Below, in pieces: positions 18,712 to 25,879 of a stretch of DNA of 64,000 bases; the stretch's first letter is position 1; every line of letters starts with the position of its first letter. Both the position numbers and the translations under genes were made by a program. The stretch lies in NCBI RefSeq assembly GCF_030297595.1, contig NZ_AP028138.1:310001-374000 (forward strand). Direction: 5' to 3'. Under the pieces are notes generated by a model that made no database searches, had not been told where the DNA came from, and worked only from the letters and a program-made list of their open reading frames with translations. This DNA is from Polynucleobacter sp. HIN7. GTDB taxonomy: Bacteria; Pseudomonadota; Gammaproteobacteria; Burkholderiales; Burkholderiaceae.

Positions 18712-19419
18712 ATGAAAAAGTTATCGGATGCTTTGACACCAAATCTAATACAGGATTTATTATCTCAAGGATTTGTAAAACTGCCAAATTTAAAAAATTA
18801 TATTAGCTTGGAGCTACTATCTGATGAGATTATTTCAGAAATTAACGGGCGCACTTTTTCTGCATTAACACCTGCGCACACAAAACTAATTGATGGTTTG
18901 GGGTTGCGAGACGATTTTGCCGCTTGTTTGTATGAAGTTGCGGTAAGTGCATTCAAATTTAAGGGAAGAATTGATAATCAGTACCATATTTCTCGTTTTG
19001 TATCTCCAGGACATTCTCGAGAGTGTTTTAGATCACATTTTGATTCACATATTTTTACTCTCGTACTTCCAATATCTATACCGCACGAAGAAGCACCATT
19101 GTGTTCTGGCGAATTATTATTAAAGCCAAATGCCAGAAGACATCCGAAAAGTGAAATTGAAAATATATGTACAAAATTATACTTTAAGCGTTATGCTTCA
19201 GAGCATTCAGTGAATATTCTCATAAAAAAGAAATTATTACTTATTGAGAAATTCACCAACATGGAGCCATTACTATTTTTGGGTATGACAACTTTGCATA
19301 CAAATGCACCAGTTGCTCAATTTGTTTCCAAGCCAAGATTAACTTGTCTTGCGCACTATTTTGATCCATCCCCAAGGTTTGGGGTTGGTAACTTATTACG
19401 TTCAATTAGAGGCCGTTAA
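18712..19419 (+). CDS. Unrecognised protein, possible 2OG-Fe(II) oxygenase fold
   Basis: I do not recognise this 235-residue protein with certainty. It contains SHFDSHIFTLVLPISIP near residue 107, an H-x-D arrangement, and further on MTTLHTNAPVAQFVSKPRLT near 195, a second His followed about ten residues later by an Arg. H-x-D...H...R is the metal and 2-oxoglutarate signature of jelly-roll oxygenases, and the spacing is about right. If so it may hydroxylate a sugar or lipid. No membrane segments are visible. The gene is AT-rich, stands after a 118-base gap and is followed 19 bases later by the sugar transferase. Confidence 0.5.
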   Translation: MKKLSDALTPNLIQDLLSQGFVKLPNLKNYISLELLSDEIISEINGRTFSALTPAHTKLIDGLGLRDDFAACLYEVAVSAFKFKGRIDNQYHISRFVSPGHSRECFRSHFDSHIFTLVLPISIPHEEAPLCSGELLLKPNARRHPKSEIENICTKLYFKRYASEHSVNILIKKKLLLIEKFTNMEPLLFLGMTTLHTNAPVAQFVSKPRLTCLAHYFDPSPRFGVGNLLRSIRGR

Positions 19420-19438
19420 ATATAACTTAGATAATTTT

Positions 19439-20116
19439 ATGCAAAGATTTTTTGATATTTTTTTTTCTGGAATTGCGCTTTTATTTTTAGCGCCAATTTT
19501 TTTGCCTATTATTTTTTTATTGCGCATAACTGGAGAGGGTGAAGTATTTTTTTTTCAAGAGCGGATTGGTTGGCATGGACGTAAATTTCGTTTATTTAAA
19601 TTTGCAACAATGCTGAAGAATAGCCCCAATATGAGCACAGGTACTGTGACAATTAAAAGTGATCCCAGGATTTTGCCTTTTGGTAAGTTTCTTAGAAAAA
19701 CTAAAATAAATGAGCTTCCACAGTTAATTAATATTTTTCTTGGAGATATGAGCATTGTTGGGCCAAGACCTCTGACTACTGAAACTTTTGAGATTTATAC
19801 AGCCGAAATTCAGGAATTGATCATAAAAGTAAAACCTGGTTTATCTGGCATTGGATCAATTATTTTTAGAGATGAGGAAAATATACTTATTGGGGCTGAT
19901 AGCTCTTTAGATTTTTATAAAAAAAATGTAGCACCTTACAAAGGAATTTTAGAAGTTTGGTATGCATCTAACAATACAATTTTTAATTACTTCAAGATTA
20001 TCGTAGTCACTGTTATTATTGTCCTTCACCCCAAAAGTCAGATTGCATGGAGTTCTTTTAAAAAGCTGCCCACTCCTCCAGCTCAACTTAAATCATTACT
20101 AAATTATCCCGGATAG
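19439..20116 (+). CDS. Undecaprenyl-phosphate sugar transferase (initiating phosphoglycosyl transferase)
   Basis: This enzyme moves a sugar-1-phosphate from a nucleotide sugar to undecaprenyl phosphate, starting repeat-unit assembly. I use the ATG at 19439, giving MQRFFDIFFSGIALLF, the reentrant membrane helix at the N-terminus typical of monotopic PGTs. FFFQERIGWHGRKFRLFKFA near 39 and ELPQLINIFLGDMSIVGPRP near 96 are the conserved catalytic blocks. At 225 residues it is the short form without the extra WbaP membrane domain. It ends the cluster. The sugar is probably a bacillosamine- or FucNAc-type amino sugar given neighbours, but this is a guess. Confidence 0.88.
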   Translation: MQRFFDIFFSGIALLFLAPIFLPIIFLLRITGEGEVFFFQERIGWHGRKFRLFKFATMLKNSPNMSTGTVTIKSDPRILPFGKFLRKTKINELPQLINIFLGDMSIVGPRPLTTETFEIYTAEIQELIIKVKPGLSGIGSIIFRDEENILIGADSSLDFYKKNVAPYKGILEVWYASNNTIFNYFKIIVVTVIIVLHPKSQIAWSSFKKLPTPPAQLKSLLNYPG

Positions 20117-20536
20117 CCTGAATCAAAAATTCGGATTCTGCTTATGTAATAAATTTATATAATTTTTTATTTTTTAAAATTGCCGGAATTTTTCTGTTAC
20201 TTTTAGCATTTTTTATAAAACGCTTAAAATTAATAACATCTAATTTTTTTTGCTCATTCAATAGGCATATCAATACTGATTGGATAATTTATTTCTAAAT
20301 GTTTAATTTCCCCTATTATTAAATTCATTATCTTCGTTTAGTTTTCGTTTTTAACAAGTATTCAAAAAAACTTTAAATTATTTAGCTATTTTCTCATTAA
20401 TCCTGGATGTCAAGAATAAATTGCCTACCATTTCTACTATTAATTGTATATTGATAGTATGAAATTTTCGGTGAATTATTCTTGCCCCCAATGCGGTATT
20501 TAGATCTTTATAATGTTTGAAAAATAATATATAAAA
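20117..20536. other. AT-rich intergenic region without recognisable gene
   Basis: These 420 bases between the sugar transferase and the RecT-like gene are very AT-rich with many stops in all frames. I see no tRNA, intrinsic terminator or long repeat. One very short frame starting at 20460 reads MKFSVNYSCPQCGI and stops; it is too short to call. The region separates two converging blocks and may be a scar of integration. Confidence 0.5.
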
Positions 20537-21271
20537 TTAAATTTTATTTGCTCTCAATTTTTGTTTTAGCCATATTTTAGGGCTGGTGAAGCATTGATTA
20601 TTTGCGCAGTAATTGTTTATGGAGTCTAAATGATTTGGGATTCTTGAGTCTGGTACTGAAATCTTGAGTTCTGGCAAACCAATTCCAAGCGCCAAGCGCG
20701 CACATTGCTGCATGGTTTTGTGCCGCAGCATTCGGCGTGGCATCTCTACCCACATGGGATGATCTGTTTTCAGTTCTGCGAAGTACTCCCGCACTGTTAT
20801 TGGGTGTATGAGACTTGAGCGATAAATGGTGCACTCCATCCAGATGGGAATACCCTGTTCTGTTTCGGCAGCTTGATGAAAGCTTATTCCTTGAAAACTC
20901 GGTTCACGGTGAATGAGGCTAATCCAGCCATCAATCGGGATGTAGATATCCCACTGGTTCTTTGTGTTGAGTTCCCAGGCGATGTTTCCCAAATGGGGAT
21001 TGAGTTTATAGTGTTTGGCTGTGAGTAGAATGTTTTTTAACACTGCTGTGGGTACGGAAATCTCTTTGCCCCAATCCCTTAGCTCTTGGGGATCGATACT
21101 TAATACGGTAGCAACCTCGGTAATGAGGGTTTCTATTGGGGTTGGTCCGATGGGTGAATGCTGTTTACTGATTGCCCCTTTTCGTTTGGTTCCCGGTGCG
21201 TGTGAAATAGGTTTAATTGGAGCATCCCCTAACAGATCTTCGGGCAAATCGAGGATGGAGACCTTGTTCAT
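20537..21271 (-). CDS. RecT/Bet-family single-strand annealing protein
   Basis: The 244-residue product matches phage annealing proteins of the RecT/Redβ group. IYIPIDGWISLIHREPSFQG near residue 108 is the conserved core start; ECTIYRSSLIHPITVREYF near 145 and PRRMLRHKTMQQCARLALGI near 178 are the well conserved last part. Such proteins coat single-stranded DNA and anneal it to a complementary strand. The first 45 residues are a proline-rich linker and the short C-terminal tail ends LKQKLRANKI. Its start overlaps the stop of the exonuclease gene (TAATG), the classical Red pair layout. Likely phage-derived. Confidence 0.85.
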   Translation of the reverse strand: MNKVSILDLPEDLLGDAPIKPISHAPGTKRKGAISKQHSPIGPTPIETLITEVATVLSIDPQELRDWGKEISVPTAVLKNILLTAKHYKLNPHLGNIAWELNTKNQWDIYIPIDGWISLIHREPSFQGISFHQAAETEQGIPIWMECTIYRSSLIHPITVREYFAELKTDHPMWVEMPRRMLRHKTMQQCARLALGIGLPELKISVPDSRIPNHLDSINNYCANNQCFTSPKIWLKQKLRANKI

Positions 21272-22287
21272 TAATTTACTCCTTCTAATACTATCGTCTC
21301 CTTGATAGGCTCTTGGGGTTTCAATGCATCGGGGAGATCCTTCACCACAAAGCGCCGACTATTGATGACTGGGCTTTGGTAAGCCCTGATGAGTTCGGGA
21401 TGCTCTAGACCCAGGCGTTTGGTATCAATCCGATAGCTGGGCTTGGGAGCTTTCCAAGTAATGACCGGTTTACCGAGGTAAGTCAGCACTTCGGCATCCG
21501 CCATGGTTTCCATGAGTTGCTGCTTAATACTATTGATTTGCTCTTCCTCAGCATGGCTTTGGGACTCCAAGGCTTTGAGCTCTTGGATTAAGGCGATCGT
21601 CTGCGGGTTGGCTTCGATTGTTTTGCCTGAAGAAGCCCTCTGAAAGAGCGCCTGGCAATCATCAATGGATTGAGGTTTGGGTGGAATATCCTTTTGTACA
21701 TGCTCAGTCCAAAAGAAAGCTGCCTTTTCAAACATTAAGGATTCCAGCTCAACATCTCGGGTAACCGTATAGATCCGCAGATCCGAACCTCCCAGTAGAA
21801 CAGCGACATCAATCTCAGGCAGATTGGTAATCCCTAAGTACCAGATGCACTGGCAAAGATAGGGCAGGGGAATCGCGTCCGTCCCTGGTTCACCCCAATC
21901 ACTTTGACTGTAATGATTTGCAGTCTTACATTCCAAGAGCTTCTTGGCATTTAGTCTTCCGTCAGAATTAAAGAGGGGCAATTCTTTCTTCTCCAACACA
22001 AAGCGATCAATGTGTCCTACGCAAAAGGAATATGTAGGATGAATGAGACCCTGTGAATACTCAAGCAGATGCTCACCCGTGAGTAAGGCATATTCATTAG
22101 CGATAAACGATTCGGCAAACGAACCAAAGCGCAAAGCAAAACTATCTTTGGTGTCTACGCGCTTACCTGTTTTCTCCAGCCACACATCCATCGCCGAGCG
22201 GTACTTCGAAACCCCCAGAATCGCTCCAATATCGCTACCACCTAGGAAAGTAGTGCGATTGTGTGTAAAATCTTGATTATTAAGCAT
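21271..22287 (-). CDS. YqaJ-family viral recombinase / lambda-type exonuclease
   Basis: This 338-residue protein has the YqaJ nuclease layout: FLGGSDIGAILGVSKYRSA near residue 14, RFGSFAESFIANEYALLTG near 50, CVGHIDRFV near 87 with a metal-ligand Asp, and KKLLECKTANHYSQSDWG near 108 with the catalytic E-x-K. Members resect double-strand ends 5' to 3' and feed single strands to a RecT-like partner, which is the next gene. Residues from about 215 to 260 look like a coiled coil (Glu/Gln-rich). AAAGGA seven bases upstream of the ATG is a good ribosome-binding site. It is divergent from a small XRE regulator. Confidence 0.85.
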   Translation of the reverse strand: MLNNQDFTHNRTTFLGGSDIGAILGVSKYRSAMDVWLEKTGKRVDTKDSFALRFGSFAESFIANEYALLTGEHLLEYSQGLIHPTYSFCVGHIDRFVLEKKELPLFNSDGRLNAKKLLECKTANHYSQSDWGEPGTDAIPLPYLCQCIWYLGITNLPEIDVAVLLGGSDLRIYTVTRDVELESLMFEKAAFFWTEHVQKDIPPKPQSIDDCQALFQRASSGKTIEANPQTIALIQELKALESQSHAEEEQINSIKQQLMETMADAEVLTYLGKPVITWKAPKPSYRIDTKRLGLEHPELIRAYQSPVINSRRFVVKDLPDALKPQEPIKETIVLEGVN

Positions 22288-22322
22288 TTTTTAATCCTTT
22301 CATATTAATAATTAATAGATAC

Positions 22323-22339
22323 TTAGTAATTATTACTAA
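22323..22339. promoter_or_regulatory. Perfect 8-bp inverted repeat, candidate operator
   Basis: TTAGTAAT (22323-22330), one central T, and ATTACTAA (22332-22339) form a perfect 17-base palindrome. It sits in the 70-base divergent intergenic region between the exonuclease-annealing operon and the XRE-type regulator, where a repressor of either or both directions would bind. The region is AT-rich, so chance cannot be excluded, but perfect 8-base arms including G/C pairs in this position are suggestive. Confidence 0.5.
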
Positions 22340-22357
22340 TAATATATTAAAAATAAC

Positions 22358-22594
22358 TTGATTACAAGCGATCAAATTCGTGCTGCTCGAGCCTTATTGC
22401 GATGGAGTGGGAAGGACTTGGCAGATAAAACCGGCCTAGGTTTTTCTACATTGATGCGTTTAGAAGTGCTTGAGGGGGTTCCTGGTGCTCAGGCAAAAAC
22501 ACTAGAGATCATTCAAAAGACTTTTGAAGAGGCTGGAGTTGAATTCATCGGCACCCCTGAATCGGGGGCCGGGGTGCGGTGGAAAATCCAATGA
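22358..22594 (+). CDS. Small XRE-type helix-turn-helix regulator
   Basis: The 78-residue protein starts MITSDQIRAARALLRWSGKD, a typical first helix of XRE/Cro-like domains, followed by LADKTGLGFSTLMRLE for the HTH and a tail ending VEFIGTPESGAGVRWKIQ, the common end of such small regulators. The start is TTG at 22358; there is no Shine-Dalgarno and no earlier start, and TATATT at 22343-22348 could be a -10 for a nearly leaderless transcript. Being divergent from the RecT/YqaJ genes with a palindrome in between, it likely regulates that operon and itself. Confidence 0.8.
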   Translation: MITSDQIRAARALLRWSGKDLADKTGLGFSTLMRLEVLEGVPGAQAKTLEIIQKTFEEAGVEFIGTPESGAGVRWKIQ

Positions 22595-22677
22595 ATATTT
22601 TTAAATTACTTCAAATCTGTTTGTTCAGGCCATACGAACTACATAGTAGTCAAAATTCTGGATTTCTAATCATTTAA

Positions 22678-22745
22678 GACTCCCCGTCGCAAATATCGGC
22701 GGCGACCTCTCATGCAAGTTGATCATCCGTGCGGGGACTGTCGCC
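22678..22745. other. GC-rich segment with interlocking inverted repeats
   Basis: In the 210-base gap after the XRE gene, TCCCCG (22681-22686) can pair with CGGGGA (22732-22737), and GGCGAC (about 22701-22706) with GTCGCC (22740-22745). The order of the arms means that both stems together would make a pseudoknot-like fold. Compared with its AT-rich surroundings this is unusual. It may be a structured RNA, an attachment-like site or chance; I have no family match. Confidence 0.3.
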
Positions 22746-22804
22746 AAATAGGACCGGCTGTGAGATTTTGCATTTCATGATAATTTACTGGTCATACTAA
22801 TCAC

Positions 22805-23329
22805 TTGGATTTTGATGACTCTATCGAAACGTTTGATATGACATCCATTACATTTCCATTGCATCCAGCGCTGATGTATCGCAAGCGCTCTATTCGCCGT
22901 GAGGTGCGCGAAGCACTCACGCGATATCAATTTCCAAAGGATGTGTTTAAACAAGTCGAAGATATTCTAGTACGTCAAATTCGCATCTCACGGCTCATGA
23001 ATCGCCATGTTCCAGCCACGCGCTTTAAAAATGCCGAGGATGTGCTCGACCATTTTGATGTAGAGCGTTTTGTGTGGCCCAAAGGTCGGGGTCGTAAAAA
23101 TGAGGATCTCAAGCGAGCTCATCTGATCGCGACTTTATTTCGGGTGTGGGTGATTGGTTTTGGCGAGGAGCCCAAGATTAACAATAGGGGCTTTGCCCGC
23201 ACCCCCTTTGTGCAATTTGCCCATCTGATTTTGCGCCATGAGGGCATTGGGAAGCTAGAGATGCACTTGGAAGCTTATCAAGCTTATCGCAAAAAGGTAT
23301 TACAAAGCATATCAGTCACCGCAGCTTAA
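22805..23329 (+). CDS. Unrecognised protein of the accessory islet
   Basis: The frame encodes up to 174 residues; I do not recognise a family. The start may be TTG 22805 or ATG 22838, and neither has a clear ribosome-binding site. The protein is soluble-looking, basic and mixed alpha in character (RKRSIRREVREALTRYQF near residue 28; WPKGRGRKNEDLKRAHLI near 92). RGFARTPFVQFAHLILRHEG near 127 could be part of a DNA- or protein-binding region. GC content is like the core genes. The neighbours (RecT, YqaJ, XRE and another unknown) suggest a remnant of a mobile element. It is a plausible real gene because the frame is long and codon use looks normal. Confidence 0.55.
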   Translation: MDFDDSIETFDMTSITFPLHPALMYRKRSIRREVREALTRYQFPKDVFKQVEDILVRQIRISRLMNRHVPATRFKNAEDVLDHFDVERFVWPKGRGRKNEDLKRAHLIATLFRVWVIGFGEEPKINNRGFARTPFVQFAHLILRHEGIGKLEMHLEAYQAYRKKVLQSISVTAA

Positions 23330-23448
23330 TGGAGAGAGCAAAATCTCGCGATTAAACGGGGGGTAGTTTTGCCGATTTGGGCCTTACCAACTCTTATTTT
23401 CCTTTCTATAGTGAAGACTCATCTTCATTCATTTAAAAAGGAGCTAAT

Positions 23449-24378
23449 ATGAAAGATGCGAACGTTGTTGCAATACAAGCCATTACCGAGATCAATGGTG
23501 ATGATTATGTAACCTCGAATCAAGAGCTGGTGGTCACTCAGATGCCACAAACCAAGATCGATCGTAAGCCAGCGAATAAATCGGGACCAAAGTCTCAAGC
23601 AGGTAAACAAAAATCCGCGCGCAATGCCTTTAAGAGCGGCTTTTTTAGTAAAGGCCTATTACCGTGGGAAGATGCCAAGGGCCAAGAGGCGCAGTGGAAG
23701 GCGTTAGTTGACTATTGGGGTGCGCATGACCCGGCCCGAGTGGGATTGCTGCGCGGATTGGAGTTTGCGCTCATGCAGCAAGAGCGCCTCATGGTAATCG
23801 AGCGCGATAAAATTTTAGGAGCCATGCAGTCAGTGGATATCGCCCTGGAATTTTGCCGACGCTCTGGATTATTGACGATTACCTACATGAACCTGCCCAC
23901 GTGGTTTTTTAAGATTGACGATGAGGGTCAAAAAGAGTGGGCCATTGAGCTTGGGGATGTTCATGCAGAGGCGCTCCATTTAAAGGAGCATTACCACGAT
24001 CGCTTAGTTGGTCGCATTGAAAAAGACTATCCGCATTTATATCGCTTCGTGATGGAACAATATAAAGCTAGCCCCTCGTTTTCGATTGCTTTAGGTCAGC
24101 TCTATAAACAGCAGAACACTATTTTGAATCTTGCAGCCCTCATTAATCAGTTGCAAGAGCGCTATCCGCATCACTTGACCTGGGCACAAGATCCCGAGCG
24201 TTATCAACTTATCATCAATGGCTTGCGATCGGAAGTCATTGAGAAGGTGGTCGACGTGGATAAAAGTATTGCGCGCGCCGCAGCGATTCAAAATCGTGTC
24301 CTCAAATCACTTGCTGGATTGGCCGCAATGAATCAGCAAGAAGTCCAGGCATCGGCCGCTAAGCGCTTATCGGAGTGA
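23449..24378 (+). CDS. Unrecognised protein with GPKSxAGKxKSAxNAxKxG N-terminal motif
   Basis: The 309-residue product has a good ribosome-binding site (AAGGAG at 23438-23443). Residues about 46-70 read KSGPKSQAGKQKSARNAFKS, a basic motif often seen at the start of phage- or transposon-associated proteins of unknown function (T/S-GP-x-[ST]-x-x-GK-x-x-[SA]-x-x-NA-x-[KR]-[HS]-G). The rest is helical, with a possible coiled coil around 240-300 (QNTILNLAALINQLQERYP). No enzyme motif is visible. It ends just before a strong bidirectional hairpin. Role unknown; possibly a mobile-element protein. Confidence 0.7.
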   Translation: MKDANVVAIQAITEINGDDYVTSNQELVVTQMPQTKIDRKPANKSGPKSQAGKQKSARNAFKSGFFSKGLLPWEDAKGQEAQWKALVDYWGAHDPARVGLLRGLEFALMQQERLMVIERDKILGAMQSVDIALEFCRRSGLLTITYMNLPTWFFKIDDEGQKEWAIELGDVHAEALHLKEHYHDRLVGRIEKDYPHLYRFVMEQYKASPSFSIALGQLYKQQNTILNLAALINQLQERYPHHLTWAQDPERYQLIINGLRSEVIEKVVDVDKSIARAAAIQNRVLKSLAGLAAMNQQEVQASAAKRLSE

Positions 24379-24393
24379 GTGTTTTAAAAAACG

Positions 24394-24425
24394 AACCCCT
24401 GAATTCATCAGCTAAATCAGGGGTT
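24394..24425 (-). terminator. Intrinsic terminator between convergent genes
   Basis: AACCCCTGA (24394-24402) and TCAGGGGTT (24417-24425) form a perfect nine-base-pair stem with a 14-base loop. On the minus strand the stem is followed by CG and then six T (complement of the A run 24386-24391), a good Rho-independent terminator for the WecA-like gene. On the plus strand the tail is TTAGCATTT, weaker but possibly also active for the gene ending at 24378. Confidence 0.75.
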
Positions 24426-24498
24426 TAGCATTTAGCGGTTCGATCAATTGGGCAAAAGGATTAATTGGATTTTTTAGTTGATTGATTTACTGATTGAT

Positions 24499-25590
24499 TT
24501 ACTTTTGGGGGGGGCGACCTAACCAATTGGGAGTGCGAAAGGTCACGATTTGTCGATAGGTGAGGTTATAGAGAATTACAAAAACCGCGGCACTTGCCAT
24601 GAGCGCTGGGGTGGAGTTCCACCATAAAAGCGCTGGAATGACGCCTAAGCTTGAGAGTACCCAAAGGTAGGGGGAGGTTTTGGCATTGGCCCAATAGGAC
24701 TGATCACCAGGATGAGCCCAGCGCATAATGCGTCGATAAATGAGACTATGAAAATGCGCACCATCGGGCAGACCCGGGTTCTTACCTTGATGGACACTGC
24801 GTCGCCAAATCGTAAAGAGCGTCTCAAAAATCGGATAGGCATTGACCATGATGGCAAACCAGGGCGAGACGCTGGGATTGCGCGCCACCAACGCAATCGA
24901 TAGCGCAGCAATGACAAAGCCTATGAGATAGGCTCCACCGTCACCTAAAAAAATGAGACCCCTTGGATAGTTCCAAAGAAAAAATCCTGCGATCGCCCCG
25001 ATCAGAATGAATGCGAGATGCAGCACCAACGGATCACTCACTTTAAAAGCTACATAGGCAATCGCAAGGCAGGTAATGATGGCGACCATGCTGGCGAGTC
25101 CATTAAAGCCATCGATAATGTTGTAGGCATTTGAGAGCCCCGTGACTCCAAAGGCTAAAAAAAGGACTACAAACAATGAATGGTTTAGCCACACGTCAAG
25201 CGCACCAAAACCAAAGCGCATGGAGGTGATGTCAAAAAGCCATAAAAATAGAAGCCCCGCGATAAAGCCAGCCAGGAGCCGCATTTTCACACCCACGCGT
25301 TTAGTGAGATCTTCAGCAATGCCAGCGATAAAGACGGGAAGGCTAGCAAATAAAATAAGGACGAGGAGTGTGCCAAGCGTTGGGTTGACGATCCATTGGT
25401 AGAGCGTTGTAATCGCAATCCCCATCAATATGGACACGCCGCCAATACGGGGGGTGATGGCCGTATGAAACTTTTGGGGACCATCAAAATCATGATCGCC
25501 ACTGACATGGTTATGCAAATGCTGATAGCGAATTACAAGGCCGGTGAGGATAGCGCTCGTTGCAAAAGAGAGGATTAATAACCACATCAT
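24499..25590 (-). CDS. WecA/MraY-family undecaprenyl-phosphate N-acetylhexosamine-1-phosphate transferase
   Basis: The 363-residue polytopic membrane protein (about ten segments) transfers a sugar-1-phosphate to undecaprenyl phosphate. The diagnostic loops are present: GPQKFHTAITPRIGG near residue 39, AYNIIDGFNGLASMVA near 155 (catalytic Asp), FLGDGGAYLIGF near 214 and DGAHFHSLIYRR near 280 for the sugar-nucleotide His motif. It stands alone and converges on the islet. TATAAT at 25599-25594 on the minus strand lies six bases before the second ATG (25587), so the true start is probably the second Met and the mRNA leaderless. It would prime O-antigen or enterobacterial common antigen-like synthesis, in addition to the sugar transferase at 19439. 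Confidence 0.85.
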   Translation of the reverse strand: MMWLLILSFATSAILTGLVIRYQHLHNHVSGDHDFDGPQKFHTAITPRIGGVSILMGIAITTLYQWIVNPTLGTLLVLILFASLPVFIAGIAEDLTKRVGVKMRLLAGFIAGLLFLWLFDITSMRFGFGALDVWLNHSLFVVLFLAFGVTGLSNAYNIIDGFNGLASMVAIITCLAIAYVAFKVSDPLVLHLAFILIGAIAGFFLWNYPRGLIFLGDGGAYLIGFVIAALSIALVARNPSVSPWFAIMVNAYPIFETLFTIWRRSVHQGKNPGLPDGAHFHSLIYRRIMRWAHPGDQSYWANAKTSPYLWVLSSLGVIPALLWWNSTPALMASAAVFVILYNLTYRQIVTFRTPNWLGRPPQK

Positions 25591-25593
25591 TCA

Positions 25594-25599
25594 ATTATA
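25594..25599 (-). promoter_or_regulatory. TATAAT -10 element of the WecA-like gene
   Basis: On the minus strand a perfect TATAAT ends 3 bases before ATG 25590 and 6 bases before ATG 25587. No Shine-Dalgarno is visible, and no strong -35 at standard spacing; TTCAGA at 19-base spacing is the best I see. Confidence 0.5.
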
Positions 25600-25879
25600 A
25601 AACTTATAGATAAATGCATCTGAAAATTGAGAATTTGGGATAGGTTAAGTGTCTCTTTAAGTGTTTCTAATTCCAAACGCATTATTGAGTCTCGCTCTAA
25701 TTCGTACATGCGATTAGCATGATTAATGATGTGGTAAGGTGATTACTTTGTTTCGTCTTACAATGTAATTCACATAATTTTCACCAATCTCTTAATGGGC
25801 TGAATTTAGTATCCTCTGACCTAGTTTCCAAAATCACTCTGACACAATCAAGAACTAACTCATTGACTGCCTCTTTCTT

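Noticed and set aside
20460..20504. Short frame reading MKFSVNYSCPQCGI
   Set aside because: Only 14 codons in an AT-rich gap, no ribosome-binding site; the CPxC pattern alone is not evidence.
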